A stretch of 64,000 bases of DNA. Origin: Tissierella sp. MB52-C2. GTDB taxonomy: Bacteria > Bacillota > Clostridia > Tissierellales > Tissierellaceae. How positions within the stretch are numbered: position 1 is the stretch's first letter; every line of letters starts with the position of its first letter. The stretch lies in contig NZ_CP133261.1 of assembly GCF_030931715.1 (NCBI RefSeq), forward strand, positions 3,822,643-3,886,642, given 5' to 3'. The translations under genes were made by a program, and so were the position numbers. A model generated the notes under the pieces. It saw only the letters and a program-made list of their open reading frames with translations, made no database searches and was not told the DNA's origin. Positions 43,456 through 51,322 of the stretch are shown here, in pieces.

Positions 43456-45036
43456 ATGAAAATCTTAATAAAAAATGGATTAATAGTAGATGGAAGCTTG
43501 AATAAGCCATTTATAGGAGATATTTTAATAGAAGATAATAGAATTAAAAAGATTGGAATAATAGCTGAAGATGCAGATGAAATAGTTGATGCTAGGGAGA
43601 GAGTAATCTCTCCTGGCTTCATAGATACCCATAGTCATTCAGATACCACTATACTAGTGAATCCATATAATGAAATAAAAATCAGACAAGGTATAACTAC
43701 TGAAATACTAGGACAAGATGGTCGTTCCATGGCTCCTTTACCAAAGAAGTATATAAATCAGTGGAGGAAAATCAATGCTGCCTTCAATGGGGATAGTGAT
43801 GAAATAGACTGGAGTTATGAAACTACAGAAAACTATTTAAATATGATGAAAGAAAAAGGTGTAGGATTAAATCAAGGATATTTAGTTCCCCATGGAAATA
43901 TTAGACTAGAAGCTATAGGACTAGAAGATAAAAAAGCAAGTTCTAGTGACTTAGAAAAGATGAAGGAAATTACAAGGAGAGAAATGAAAGGTGGGGCACT
44001 TGGTCTTTCTACTGGACTTATTTATGCTCCTTGTGTTTATGCAGATACAGAAGAATTAATTGAAATCTGTAAAGTGGTAGCTGAATTTAATGGAATATTT
44101 GCAATACATCAAAGATCAGAAGCCGATACTATTATTGAGTCTATGAAGGAAGTAATCAAAATAGGAAGAGAATCGGGAGTAAAAATACATTTTTCACATT
44201 TTAAAGTATGTGGGAAGAATAACTGGAAGTATTTAGATGAGGCTTTTAAATTATTGGAAGAAGCTAAAAAAGAAGGTATTAGAGTTTCCTTTGACCAATA
44301 TCCTTATGTGGCAGGAAGCACCAGTCTAGGGGTTATATTACCACCTTGGGTTCACGAAGGTGGAACAGAAAAGCTGCTAGAAAGATTAGAGAGTAAGGAA
44401 AATAGGGAAAGAATAATAAAGGATATAGAAAATGGTATTCCGGGGTGGGATAATTTTGTTGACTTTGCAGGACTAGACCAAATTTTTATTACTTCAGTAA
44501 ATAAGGCTAAAAATAAATCTCTAGTAGGTAAAAATCTTATTGAATTAGGAGAAGTAAAAGGTAAAGACCCTTATAATGCTACCTTTGACCTTATTTATGA
44601 TGAAGGAAATTCCATAAATATGGTTGATTTTTATGGATTAGAAGAACATATTATAAAGATACTAAGAAGACCAGAGCATAATCTTTGTACAGATGGAATG
44701 CCATCGGATAATCCTCATCCAAGATTATACGGTTCATTTCCAAGGGTACTAGGTAAATATGTAAGGGAAGAAAAGGCTCTTACTTTAGAAGAAGCCATAT
44801 ATAAAATGACTAAAAAGCCAGCAGAAACTTTAAAGATTAAAGATAGAGGAGAAATAAAAGAAGGTTATTTTGCAGATATTGTAATTTTTAATTTAGAAAA
44901 AATAGCAGATAAAGGAACTTATGTAGAACCTAAACAATATCCAGTGGGGATAGATTATGTTATAATAAACGGAAACATAGTAATAAATAACGGAGAGTAT
45001 AATGAAATTTTAGCTGGAAGTATATTAAGGAGTTGA
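43456..45036 (+). CDS. D-aminoacylase/N-acyl-D-amino-acid deacylase-family amidohydrolase
   Basis: The 526-residue amidohydrolase has metal site GFIDTHSHSD near residue 58, IHFSHFKVCGKNNW, FDQYPYVAGSTSL, and the diagnostic C-terminal block CTDGMPSDNPHPRLYGSFPR. The family removes acyl or carbamoyl groups from D-amino acids. In this locus it may cleave an N-carbamoyl or N-formyl product of ring opening, which is inference. Five bases separate it from the dihydropyrimidinase. Confidence 0.85.
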   Translation: MKILIKNGLIVDGSLNKPFIGDILIEDNRIKKIGIIAEDADEIVDARERVISPGFIDTHSHSDTTILVNPYNEIKIRQGITTEILGQDGRSMAPLPKKYINQWRKINAAFNGDSDEIDWSYETTENYLNMMKEKGVGLNQGYLVPHGNIRLEAIGLEDKKASSSDLEKMKEITRREMKGGALGLSTGLIYAPCVYADTEELIEICKVVAEFNGIFAIHQRSEADTIIESMKEVIKIGRESGVKIHFSHFKVCGKNNWKYLDEAFKLLEEAKKEGIRVSFDQYPYVAGSTSLGVILPPWVHEGGTEKLLERLESKENRERIIKDIENGIPGWDNFVDFAGLDQIFITSVNKAKNKSLVGKNLIELGEVKGKDPYNATFDLIYDEGNSINMVDFYGLEEHIIKILRRPEHNLCTDGMPSDNPHPRLYGSFPRVLGKYVREEKALTLEEAIYKMTKKPAETLKIKDRGEIKEGYFADIVIFNLEKIADKGTYVEPKQYPVGIDYVIINGNIVINNGEYNEILAGSILRS

Positions 45037-45040
45037 AACC

Positions 45041-46432
45041 ATGGGAATTATAATAACTAATGGAAGAATAGTAAGCTCAGAAGGTATACTAGAAAAAGAC
45101 GTTCGTATAGTGGGAGAAAAAATAGTAGAAATAGGATTAAATATATCTAAAGCTGGAGATAAAATAATAGATGCTAAAGGCTCATATATAATGCCAGGAG
45201 CCATAGATGTCCATACGCATTTTGATGCAGATGCCTGTGGAATTGTGGCAGATAGCTTCTACACAGGAACTAAAGCTGCTATTTCAGGTGGAACAACTAC
45301 TATTATTGATTTTGCTGAACAAGTGAAAGGTGGCACATTGAGAGAAGCTTTAAACCAGTGGAATGAGAAAACCGAGGATAATACATATACCGATTATGGA
45401 TACCATATGACCATATCCGATTGGAATAAAGAAACGCAAAAGGAAATGGAAGATATGGTGAAAGAAGGTATAACTTCCTTTAAGATGTTTTTTGCATATA
45501 AGGATTTGCAGGTTGGCGATGGAGCTATATATGAAGCCTTAAAAAAATCTAAAGAATTAGGAGTTTTAATATCATTTCACTGTGAAAATGGCTATATAAT
45601 AGATAAGCTTAGGGAAGAGGCTATATTAAATGGAAATATAGAACCCATATTTCATATGGAAACAAGACCTCCAGCCTTAGAAAGAGAATCTATATCAAGG
45701 CTTATTTCCATAGGAGAAGTGGTAAATACTCCTGTTTACATAGTTCATTTAAGTTCAAAGGAAGGTTATGAGGAAATTCAGAGGGCTAAGGAAAGGGGAC
45801 AAAAGGTATTAATAGAAACATGTCCTCAGTATCTATTACTAAATAAGGACTATTATTTACCTAGGGGTCAAGACTCCTTTGAAGGAGCAAAGTATGTAAT
45901 GTCACCACCCCTAAGAGATATTGAAAGCAATAAAGTTTTATGGAAGGGATTAAATCTAGGTGAAATAGATGTAGTAGCTACAGATCATTGTGCTTTTAAT
46001 TACAAGGTGCAAAAAGAATTAGGTATAGATGACTTTACTAAAATTCCTAACGGGGCTCCTGGAGTAGAGAATAGATTTAAACTTATATATACTTATGGGG
46101 TCAGGGAGAAAAAAATTACAATGGAGAAACTAGTGGAAGTTCTTTCAGAAAATCCCGCAAAGATATTTGGATTATATCCTAAGAAAGGGGTTATCAAAGA
46201 AGGAAGTCATGCTGATATTGTAATATTTAATCCAGAATATAAATCTATAATAAAGGCAGAAGAACAAATTCAAAATGTAGACTATAATTTATATGAAGGA
46301 TTTATCCAATATGGAAGGTTCGAATATATCTTTTTAAGGGGGCAGATAATAGTTGAAAAAGAAAAAATAATAAATTCTACACCTACTGGAAAATATCAAA
46401 GAAGAGGTAAACCTAAATTTCATAACAACTAG
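45041..46432 (+). CDS. hyuA: Dihydropyrimidinase/hydantoinase (HyuA-like)
   Basis: The 463-residue cyclic amidase has IDVHTHFDADACG (metal HxH), ITSFKMFFAYKDLQVGD with the Lys expected to be carbamylated, SFHCENGYIID, VHLSSKEGYEEI, and DVVATDHCAFNYKVQK near residue 310. Dihydropyrimidinases open hydantoin or dihydropyrimidine rings. E. coli hyuA (ygeZ) stands with ygeX and ygeY, so an allantoin- or hydantoin-like purine product is a reasonable target. Confidence 0.9.
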   Translation: MGIIITNGRIVSSEGILEKDVRIVGEKIVEIGLNISKAGDKIIDAKGSYIMPGAIDVHTHFDADACGIVADSFYTGTKAAISGGTTTIIDFAEQVKGGTLREALNQWNEKTEDNTYTDYGYHMTISDWNKETQKEMEDMVKEGITSFKMFFAYKDLQVGDGAIYEALKKSKELGVLISFHCENGYIIDKLREEAILNGNIEPIFHMETRPPALERESISRLISIGEVVNTPVYIVHLSSKEGYEEIQRAKERGQKVLIETCPQYLLLNKDYYLPRGQDSFEGAKYVMSPPLRDIESNKVLWKGLNLGEIDVVATDHCAFNYKVQKELGIDDFTKIPNGAPGVENRFKLIYTYGVREKKITMEKLVEVLSENPAKIFGLYPKKGVIKEGSHADIVIFNPEYKSIIKAEEQIQNVDYNLYEGFIQYGRFEYIFLRGQIIVEKEKIINSTPTGKYQRRGKPKFHNN

Positions 46433-46443
46433 GAGGTATCAGT

Positions 46444-47466
46444 ATGAAGAAAGTTCCTGTTAAAGAAGCTATAGGTATGGTCCTATGTCACGATATTACT
46501 GAAATTATACCAGGAGAGTTTAAAGGAGTCGCCTTTAAAAAAGGCCATATAATCAAGGAAGAAGACGTAGAAAGATTATTAAACCTAGGGAAAAACAATA
46601 TATATATTTGGGAAGTAAAAGAGGGAGTCATACATGAAAATCAAGCTGCCGGAAGAATAGCTAAAGCCGCCATAGGTTCACATATAGAAATAACTGAACC
46701 GAAGGAAGGAAAGGTTTCCCTTAAGGCAAAGATAAAGGGTTTATTAAAGGTAAATATAAAAGCTTTAGAAATGATTAATGATATTGATGAAGCCATGTTT
46801 GCCACTCTTCATACTGATATTATAGTAAATAAAGGGATGGAGTTAGGAGGAACAAGAATTATTCCTCTTGTTATTGAAGAAACTAAGATAATAGAAATAG
46901 AAAACATATGTAAAGAAGAAGGGCCGATTATAGAAGTTTTGCCTCTAAATCCTATGAAGGTAGGGATTATCACTACAGGAAGTGAAGTATTTACAGGTAG
47001 AATAGAGGATAAATTTGGTCCAGTATTAACTAAAAAAGTAGAAGACCTAAATGGAAAGGTCATAAAGCAAGAATTCGCCCCAGACGATGCTTCTATTATA
47101 TCTAATAAGATAAAGCAGCTTATTGACTTAGGTGTAGATATTATCCTAACCACAGGTGGAATGTCTGTTGATCCAGATGATGTCACTCCAACGGGAATAA
47201 AAAATGCAGGAGCAAATATAGAGACTTATGGAGCACCTACTCTTCCTGGAGCCATGTTTTTATTATCATATATTGGAGATGTACCAGTACTAGGATTACC
47301 AGGATGCGTTATGTACTGTAAGACAACAATATTTGATTTAGTGCTTCCAAGATTAATGGCTGGAGAGAGAATAAGTAAAAAGGATATACGTAGACTTGGA
47401 CATGGTGGACTTTGTCTAAACTGTGAAATCTGTATATTTCCTAATTGTAGCTTTGGTAAATGGTAA
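46444..47466 (+). CDS. Molybdopterin-binding protein with C-terminal cysteine cluster
   Basis: An N-terminal region (VKEAIGMVLCHDITEIIPGEFKG) resembles the start of MoeA-like proteins. The MoCF-biosynthesis (MogA/MoeA) domain spans about residues 170-310: VGIITTGSEVFTGRIEDKFG, LTTGGMSVDPDDVTP, GLPGCVMYCKTT. The tail CLNCEICIFPNC (C-x2-C-x2-C-x4-C) could bind an iron-sulfur cluster or metal. Homologues accompany xanthine dehydrogenase genes in clostridia. A role in handling the hydroxylase cofactor is inferred; the gene sits directly before yqeB. Confidence 0.8.
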   Translation: MKKVPVKEAIGMVLCHDITEIIPGEFKGVAFKKGHIIKEEDVERLLNLGKNNIYIWEVKEGVIHENQAAGRIAKAAIGSHIEITEPKEGKVSLKAKIKGLLKVNIKALEMINDIDEAMFATLHTDIIVNKGMELGGTRIIPLVIEETKIIEIENICKEEGPIIEVLPLNPMKVGIITTGSEVFTGRIEDKFGPVLTKKVEDLNGKVIKQEFAPDDASIISNKIKQLIDLGVDIILTTGGMSVDPDDVTPTGIKNAGANIETYGAPTLPGAMFLLSYIGDVPVLGLPGCVMYCKTTIFDLVLPRLMAGERISKKDIRRLGHGGLCLNCEICIFPNCSFGKW

Positions 47467-47490
47467 TAGACTATAATAGAAGGTGATATA

Positions 47491-48288
47491 ATGGATACAA
47501 TAGTCATAAGAGGTGGTGGAGACTTAGCCACTGGAATTGGATATAGATTATTTAAATCAGGATATAAGGTTATAATTTTAGATATAGATAAACCTTTGGC
47601 TATTAGACGAACTGTAGCCTTTAGTGAAGCTGTATATAATGGAGAAATAACAGTGGAAGGGGTTAAGGCTATATTAGGAAGGGATATAGAAGATATTTAT
47701 GAAATATTAAATAGAAATTGTATTCCTGTATATATAGATGAAAAGGGAGATATTATAAAAGAAATAAGACCTTTAGCAGTAGTAGATGCTATTATTGCCA
47801 AGAAGAATTTGGGAACCAATAGGGCAATGGCTCCCATAACCATAGGAGTAGGTCCAGGATTTGAAGCAGGAGTAGATGTTGATTTAGTAGTAGAAAGTAA
47901 AAGGGGACATTATTTGGGAAAAGTTATATATAAGGGAAAAGCAATAGAGAATACAGGAATACCAGGAGAAACGATGGGATATAGGGAAGAAAGAATAGTT
48001 AGAGCGCTGGATAGTGGAATGGTAGAAACATTTTTTAACATAGGAGATACTGTAGAAGTAGGAGATATAATTTGCAAAGTAGGAAATGTAGATGTAAAGG
48101 CTCAGATACCAGGTATACTTAGAGGAATGATAAAGGAAGGTCTAAAGGTACCAAAGGGATTAAAAATAGGAGATATTGATCCTAGGGGAATAAGAGACTA
48201 TGCCTTTACCATTTCAGATAAGGCTATGGCTATTGGTGGTGGAGTATTAGAAGGAATACAGTATTTGAAAATGGAAAGGGGAATTTAA
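47491..48288 (+). CDS. yqeB: YqeB, selenium-dependent molybdenum hydroxylase system protein
   Basis: YqeB proteins (EF2563 family) co-occur with SelD, YqeC and molybdenum hydroxylases and are taken to help place selenium in the cofactor. Family marks are VIRGGGDLATGIGYRLFKSGYKVIILD, ETLAVRRTVAF-like PLAIRRTVAFSEAVY, DAIIAKKN, GVGPGFEAGVDVD and the C-terminal ISDKAMAIGGGVLEGIQYL. Length 265 is normal. AGGTGAT stands 3 bases before ATG. It overlaps functionally with the XdhC-type gene starting 2 bases later. Confidence 0.92.
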   Translation: MDTIVIRGGGDLATGIGYRLFKSGYKVIILDIDKPLAIRRTVAFSEAVYNGEITVEGVKAILGRDIEDIYEILNRNCIPVYIDEKGDIIKEIRPLAVVDAIIAKKNLGTNRAMAPITIGVGPGFEAGVDVDLVVESKRGHYLGKVIYKGKAIENTGIPGETMGYREERIVRALDSGMVETFFNIGDTVEVGDIICKVGNVDVKAQIPGILRGMIKEGLKVPKGLKIGDIDPRGIRDYAFTISDKAMAIGGGVLEGIQYLKMERGI

Positions 48289-48289
48289 T

Positions 48290-49084
48290 ATGGCAGATTT
48301 GTTTGTAATGAAAAAGGCTTTAGAGGATATAGAAAATGGAAAAGACTTAGCTATAGCAACTATTACTAAAGCCGAAGGCTCTGCTCCAAGGAGAGAGGGA
48401 ACAAATATGGCAGTATTAGAGGATGGAACTATTCATGGTACTATTGGTGGTGGAAAACTGGAAAAAAAGATTATAGAATTATGCATTGAAGCCATAAAAG
48501 AAGGAAAGAGTTATGGTATAAATCTTCCATTAAATTCAGAAGGGTTAGGAATGATTTGTGGTGGAGAAGTAGATGTATTTATAGACGTATATAAACAAAA
48601 ACCAAAGCTATTAATTGCTGGTGGAGGTCATGTAGGATATGCTATATATGAGCTTGCTAATTTTTTAGGTTTTAATACAGTAATTTTTGAAGATAGGGAA
48701 GAATTTCTAAATGAAGAAAGATTTCCTTTAGCCCACGGATTAATTTTAGGAGATATAAAAGAAAAGTTAGAGAGTTATCCTATAGACGATAATACCTATG
48801 TTGTTATAGTTACTAGAGGTCATGCATATGATGAAGAGGCCATAGAAGCAGTAGCCAATAGTAATGCAAAATATATTGGAGCTATGGGCTCTAAGAAAAA
48901 GGTAATAACCATGATGAAGAGTTTAAAAGAGAAGGGATTATCTGAAGAAAACTTAGACAAAATATATGCTCCAATAGGTCTTAAAATATCTGGTGGAAGT
49001 CCAGAAGATATAGCCATGAGCATAATGGCTGAAATCCAACTAATAAGAAATAATGGGGAACCTGCGCATATGAAATATAGCTAA
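48290..49084 (+). CDS. xdhC: XdhC/CoxI-family molybdenum hydroxylase maturation factor
   Basis: XdhC binds molybdenum cofactor, promotes its sulfuration and hands it to xanthine dehydrogenase. Motifs are ATITKAEGSAPRREGTNMAV, GTIGGGKLE, GMICGGEVDVFID with the conserved Cys, and a Rossmann part LLIAGGGHVGYAIYELA leading to IGAMGSKKK and IGLKISGGSPEDIAMSIMAEI. Length is 264 residues. It is the last gene of the purine/selenium locus, and a hairpin repeat begins 2 bases past its stop. Confidence 0.9.
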   Translation: MADLFVMKKALEDIENGKDLAIATITKAEGSAPRREGTNMAVLEDGTIHGTIGGGKLEKKIIELCIEAIKEGKSYGINLPLNSEGLGMICGGEVDVFIDVYKQKPKLLIAGGGHVGYAIYELANFLGFNTVIFEDREEFLNEERFPLAHGLILGDIKEKLESYPIDDNTYVVIVTRGHAYDEEAIEAVANSNAKYIGAMGSKKKVITMMKSLKEKGLSEENLDKIYAPIGLKISGGSPEDIAMSIMAEIQLIRNNGEPAHMKYS

Positions 49085-49085
49085 T

Positions 49086-49130
49086 AATAATTCCGATTTC
49101 TGGTGTGGGCTACCAAAAATCGGAATTATT
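49086..49130. repeat. Dispersed hairpin repeat, copy A (also xdhC terminator)
   Basis: The 19-base arms (49086-49104, 49112-49130) match with one mismatch around a 7-base loop. The core is CCGATTT...AAATCGG flanked by AATAATT/AATTATT. It ends 14 bases before the next start codon. Confidence 0.8.
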
Positions 49131-49144
49131 TGTGGAGGGGTAGA

Positions 49145-49822
49145 ATGGAAAGATATAAGAGAAATTATTCATCTGTATCAAAAGAAGAACAAGAAACTCT
49201 AGGAAATGTTACAGTAGCCATAGTAGGTTTAGGCGGTCTTGGAGGTTATGTTTTAGAAAACTTAGTTAGACTAGGAGTAAGAAATTTTCACCTAATAGAT
49301 AAGGATGTATTTGATATAACCAATTTGAATAGACAAGTATTGGCAACTGAAAAGAATTTAGGTAAAATTAAAGTAGAAGAAGGACTAAATAGAGCATTGG
49401 CAATTGATCATAATGTGAAAGCTAAGATATTCCATTCTAAGATAGATGACAATAGTATTGAAATGTTAGAAGGGGTAGATATAGTTGTTGATTGTTTGGA
49501 TTCTATTGAAGGAAGGTGTCAACTTGAAACCTTATGTGATAAAATGGACTTATATTTAATACATGGAGCCATAAGGGGATACTATGGACAAGTGGCTGTT
49601 TCAAAACCAGATAATAGGATTTTCACTAAAATATATGGAAGATCCAAGATAGATGATGAATCCTTAGGAAACCTTCCCATGACTTGCATGATGACTGCTT
49701 CATTACAAGTAAATTTATTGTTAAAGGTTTTATTTAATAAGGCAATAGAAGATGAATTAATATTATTAGATTGTAAGGACATGGAAATAGAGAAATTAAA
49801 AATAAACGGAGACCTTATGTAG
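49145..49822 (+). CDS. ThiF/MoeB/HesA-family E1-like activating enzyme
   Basis: The 225-residue protein has the adenylation motif VAIVGLGGLGGYVLENLVRLG, the DKDVFDITNLNRQVLA block with the ATP-contact Asn-Arg pair, and DIVVDCLDSIEGR. These enzymes activate the C-terminal Gly-Gly of small sulfur carriers (MoaD, ThiS). A MoaD-like protein ending in GGG is encoded at 53200, and both flank the aldehyde oxidoreductase. ATG 49145 after GGAGGGG is preferred; the longer frame begins inside the hairpin. The C-terminal CxxC zinc motifs of MoeB are not seen. Confidence 0.85.
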   Translation: MERYKRNYSSVSKEEQETLGNVTVAIVGLGGLGGYVLENLVRLGVRNFHLIDKDVFDITNLNRQVLATEKNLGKIKVEEGLNRALAIDHNVKAKIFHSKIDDNSIEMLEGVDIVVDCLDSIEGRCQLETLCDKMDLYLIHGAIRGYYGQVAVSKPDNRIFTKIYGRSKIDDESLGNLPMTCMMTASLQVNLLLKVLFNKAIEDELILLDCKDMEIEKLKINGDLM

Positions 49823-49831
49823 GTGATAGAG

Positions 49832-51139
49832 TTGAATTCTAATGAATATATAAAAAAATTAATAGAAAACATACCTTTAGGAATAGCAATAACAGATAAA
49901 AATGGTTTTATTAAGAATGTAAATAATGCACTATTAGATATGTTTGGATATGAAATAGATGAATTATTAAATCAGGCTATATCCAATATCTTTGAAGGAT
50001 ATAAGAAGGTGCAAGATGTATTATTATCAGGAAATAATATTATAGATGAAGAAGTATATGTAAATGCGAGAAGGAATAAGTTGAGATTTAATTTATCTGT
50101 TTATCCTATTTTGAATTCCAACAAGAAAATTATTGATATTGTCTATATATTTAATGATATAAAAAAGGAAAGAAAGTTAGCAAGCCATATAATGGATAAT
50201 CATGCCATATATACATTTGATAAAATTGTTTCTAAAGATAAAAACTTTAGTAAACTTATAGAATTTGCAAAAAAAGTGGCTGACTCCAAATCCACCATAC
50301 TTATTATGGGGGAATCAGGTACTGGAAAAGAGATATTAGCTCAATCAATTCATAATTACAGTAATAGAAAAGATGAGGCCTTTATAGCCATAAATAGTGG
50401 TGCCATACCTAAGAGCCTTATAGAGTCGGAACTATTTGGTTATGAAGAGGGAGCATTTACAGGAGCAAAAAAGACAGGTCAGCCAGGTAAGTTTGAAATA
50501 GCTCATAAGGGAACTATATTCTTAGATGAAATAGGAGAAATGCCCTTAGAATTACAAACTAGGTTACTTAGGGTAGTTGAGGAAGGAATAGTCTCTAGAA
50601 TAGGTTCTACAGACCAAATAGCAGTAGATGTCAGGATTATAGCTGCAAGTAATAAGAATTTAAAAGAAGAAGTAAAAAAAGGAAATTTTAGAGAAGATTT
50701 GTTTTATAGACTAAATGTTCTTCCTATGACCATATTACCCCTAAGGGAAAGAATAGAGGATATTCCATTATTGGTAGAATATTTTATGAAGAAAATATCA
50801 AAAAGATTAAATAAAAAAGAAGTTGAAATTACTAAAGAACAAATGGATAGATTAATGGAATATTCTTGGCCTGGTAATGTAAGGGAATTGGAAAATCTAG
50901 TGGAATTTATAATAAATTTAGAATATGTACCAATTAATTTATTAATTGAGAAGGAAACTTATAAGCCTATAGAACTAGTATTAGTATATAATGATTTATC
51001 CTTAGAAACTATGGAGAAAAACCATATTATAAAGGTGCTTAAAATAAATAATGGAAATATAACTACTACTGCCGAGGCCCTTGGCATAAGTAGAAATACC
51101 TTGTATAGAAAGATTGAAAAATACGAAGTGGATTGTTAG
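49832..51139 (+). CDS. PAS-domain sigma-54-dependent activator, probable regulator of the aldehyde oxidoreductase
   Basis: Residues about 8-110 form a PAS domain (IENIPLGIAITDKNGFIKNVNNAL). The AAA+ part has GESGTGKE (about 160), EEGAFTGAKKTG and FLDEIGEMP, and the C-terminus is a Fis-type helix-turn-helix (TTAEALGISRNTLYRKI). I start it at TTG 49832, 4 bases after AGGTGAT; a GTG at 49823 lies in that site. No receiver domain is present. A sigma-54 promoter and a dyad lie between it and the oxidoreductase gene, making a simple regulatory unit. Confidence 0.87.
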   Translation: MNSNEYIKKLIENIPLGIAITDKNGFIKNVNNALLDMFGYEIDELLNQAISNIFEGYKKVQDVLLSGNNIIDEEVYVNARRNKLRFNLSVYPILNSNKKIIDIVYIFNDIKKERKLASHIMDNHAIYTFDKIVSKDKNFSKLIEFAKKVADSKSTILIMGESGTGKEILAQSIHNYSNRKDEAFIAINSGAIPKSLIESELFGYEEGAFTGAKKTGQPGKFEIAHKGTIFLDEIGEMPLELQTRLLRVVEEGIVSRIGSTDQIAVDVRIIAASNKNLKEEVKKGNFREDLFYRLNVLPMTILPLRERIEDIPLLVEYFMKKISKRLNKKEVEITKEQMDRLMEYSWPGNVRELENLVEFIINLEYVPINLLIEKETYKPIELVLVYNDLSLETMEKNHIIKVLKINNGNITTTAEALGISRNTLYRKIEKYEVDC

Positions 51140-51152
51140 TTTATGGGACATA

Positions 51153-51191
51153 GTTCCAATATGGAACGGAAGAATTGCGCTATAATGGAAC
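51153..51191. promoter_or_regulatory. Dyad GTTCCA-N3-TGGAAC and a half-site, probable activator sites
   Basis: GTTCCA (51153-51158) and TGGAAC (51162-51167) form a perfect dyad with a 3-base spacer; a further TGGAAC at 51186-51191 has a poor partner. They lie 75-90 bases before the sigma-54 promoter. The 6-3-6 layout parallels the three palindromes of the purine locus but has another sequence, consistent with a different activator. Confidence 0.5.
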
Positions 51192-51197
51192 TAAATT

Positions 51198-51241
51198 AAA
51201 GTAAAGTCCTTGGAATTCAGTAATTCCAAGGACTTTACTTT
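51198..51241 (+). terminator. Long perfect hairpin ending the regulator gene
   Basis: Arms of 20 bases (51198-51217, 51222-51241) are fully complementary with a CAGT loop. The 3' arm ends in ACTTT followed by T. It abuts the -24 element of the sigma-54 promoter, insulating that promoter from upstream transcription. Confidence 0.8.
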
Positions 51242-51257
51242 TGGCATATATATTGCA
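51242..51257 (+). promoter_or_regulatory. Sigma-54 (-24/-12) promoter for the aldehyde oxidoreductase
   Basis: TGGCATATATATTGCA has GG and GC exactly 12 bases apart and matches the consensus at all key positions. Transcription would start near 51268, 55 bases before the gene. The upstream neighbour encodes a sigma-54 activator. Confidence 0.82.
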
Positions 51258-51322
51258 ATATATTTAGAATAATTAAATACTAAACAAAGTTATTTTAATA
51301 TTCAAATAAAGGAGGCAGTTAT

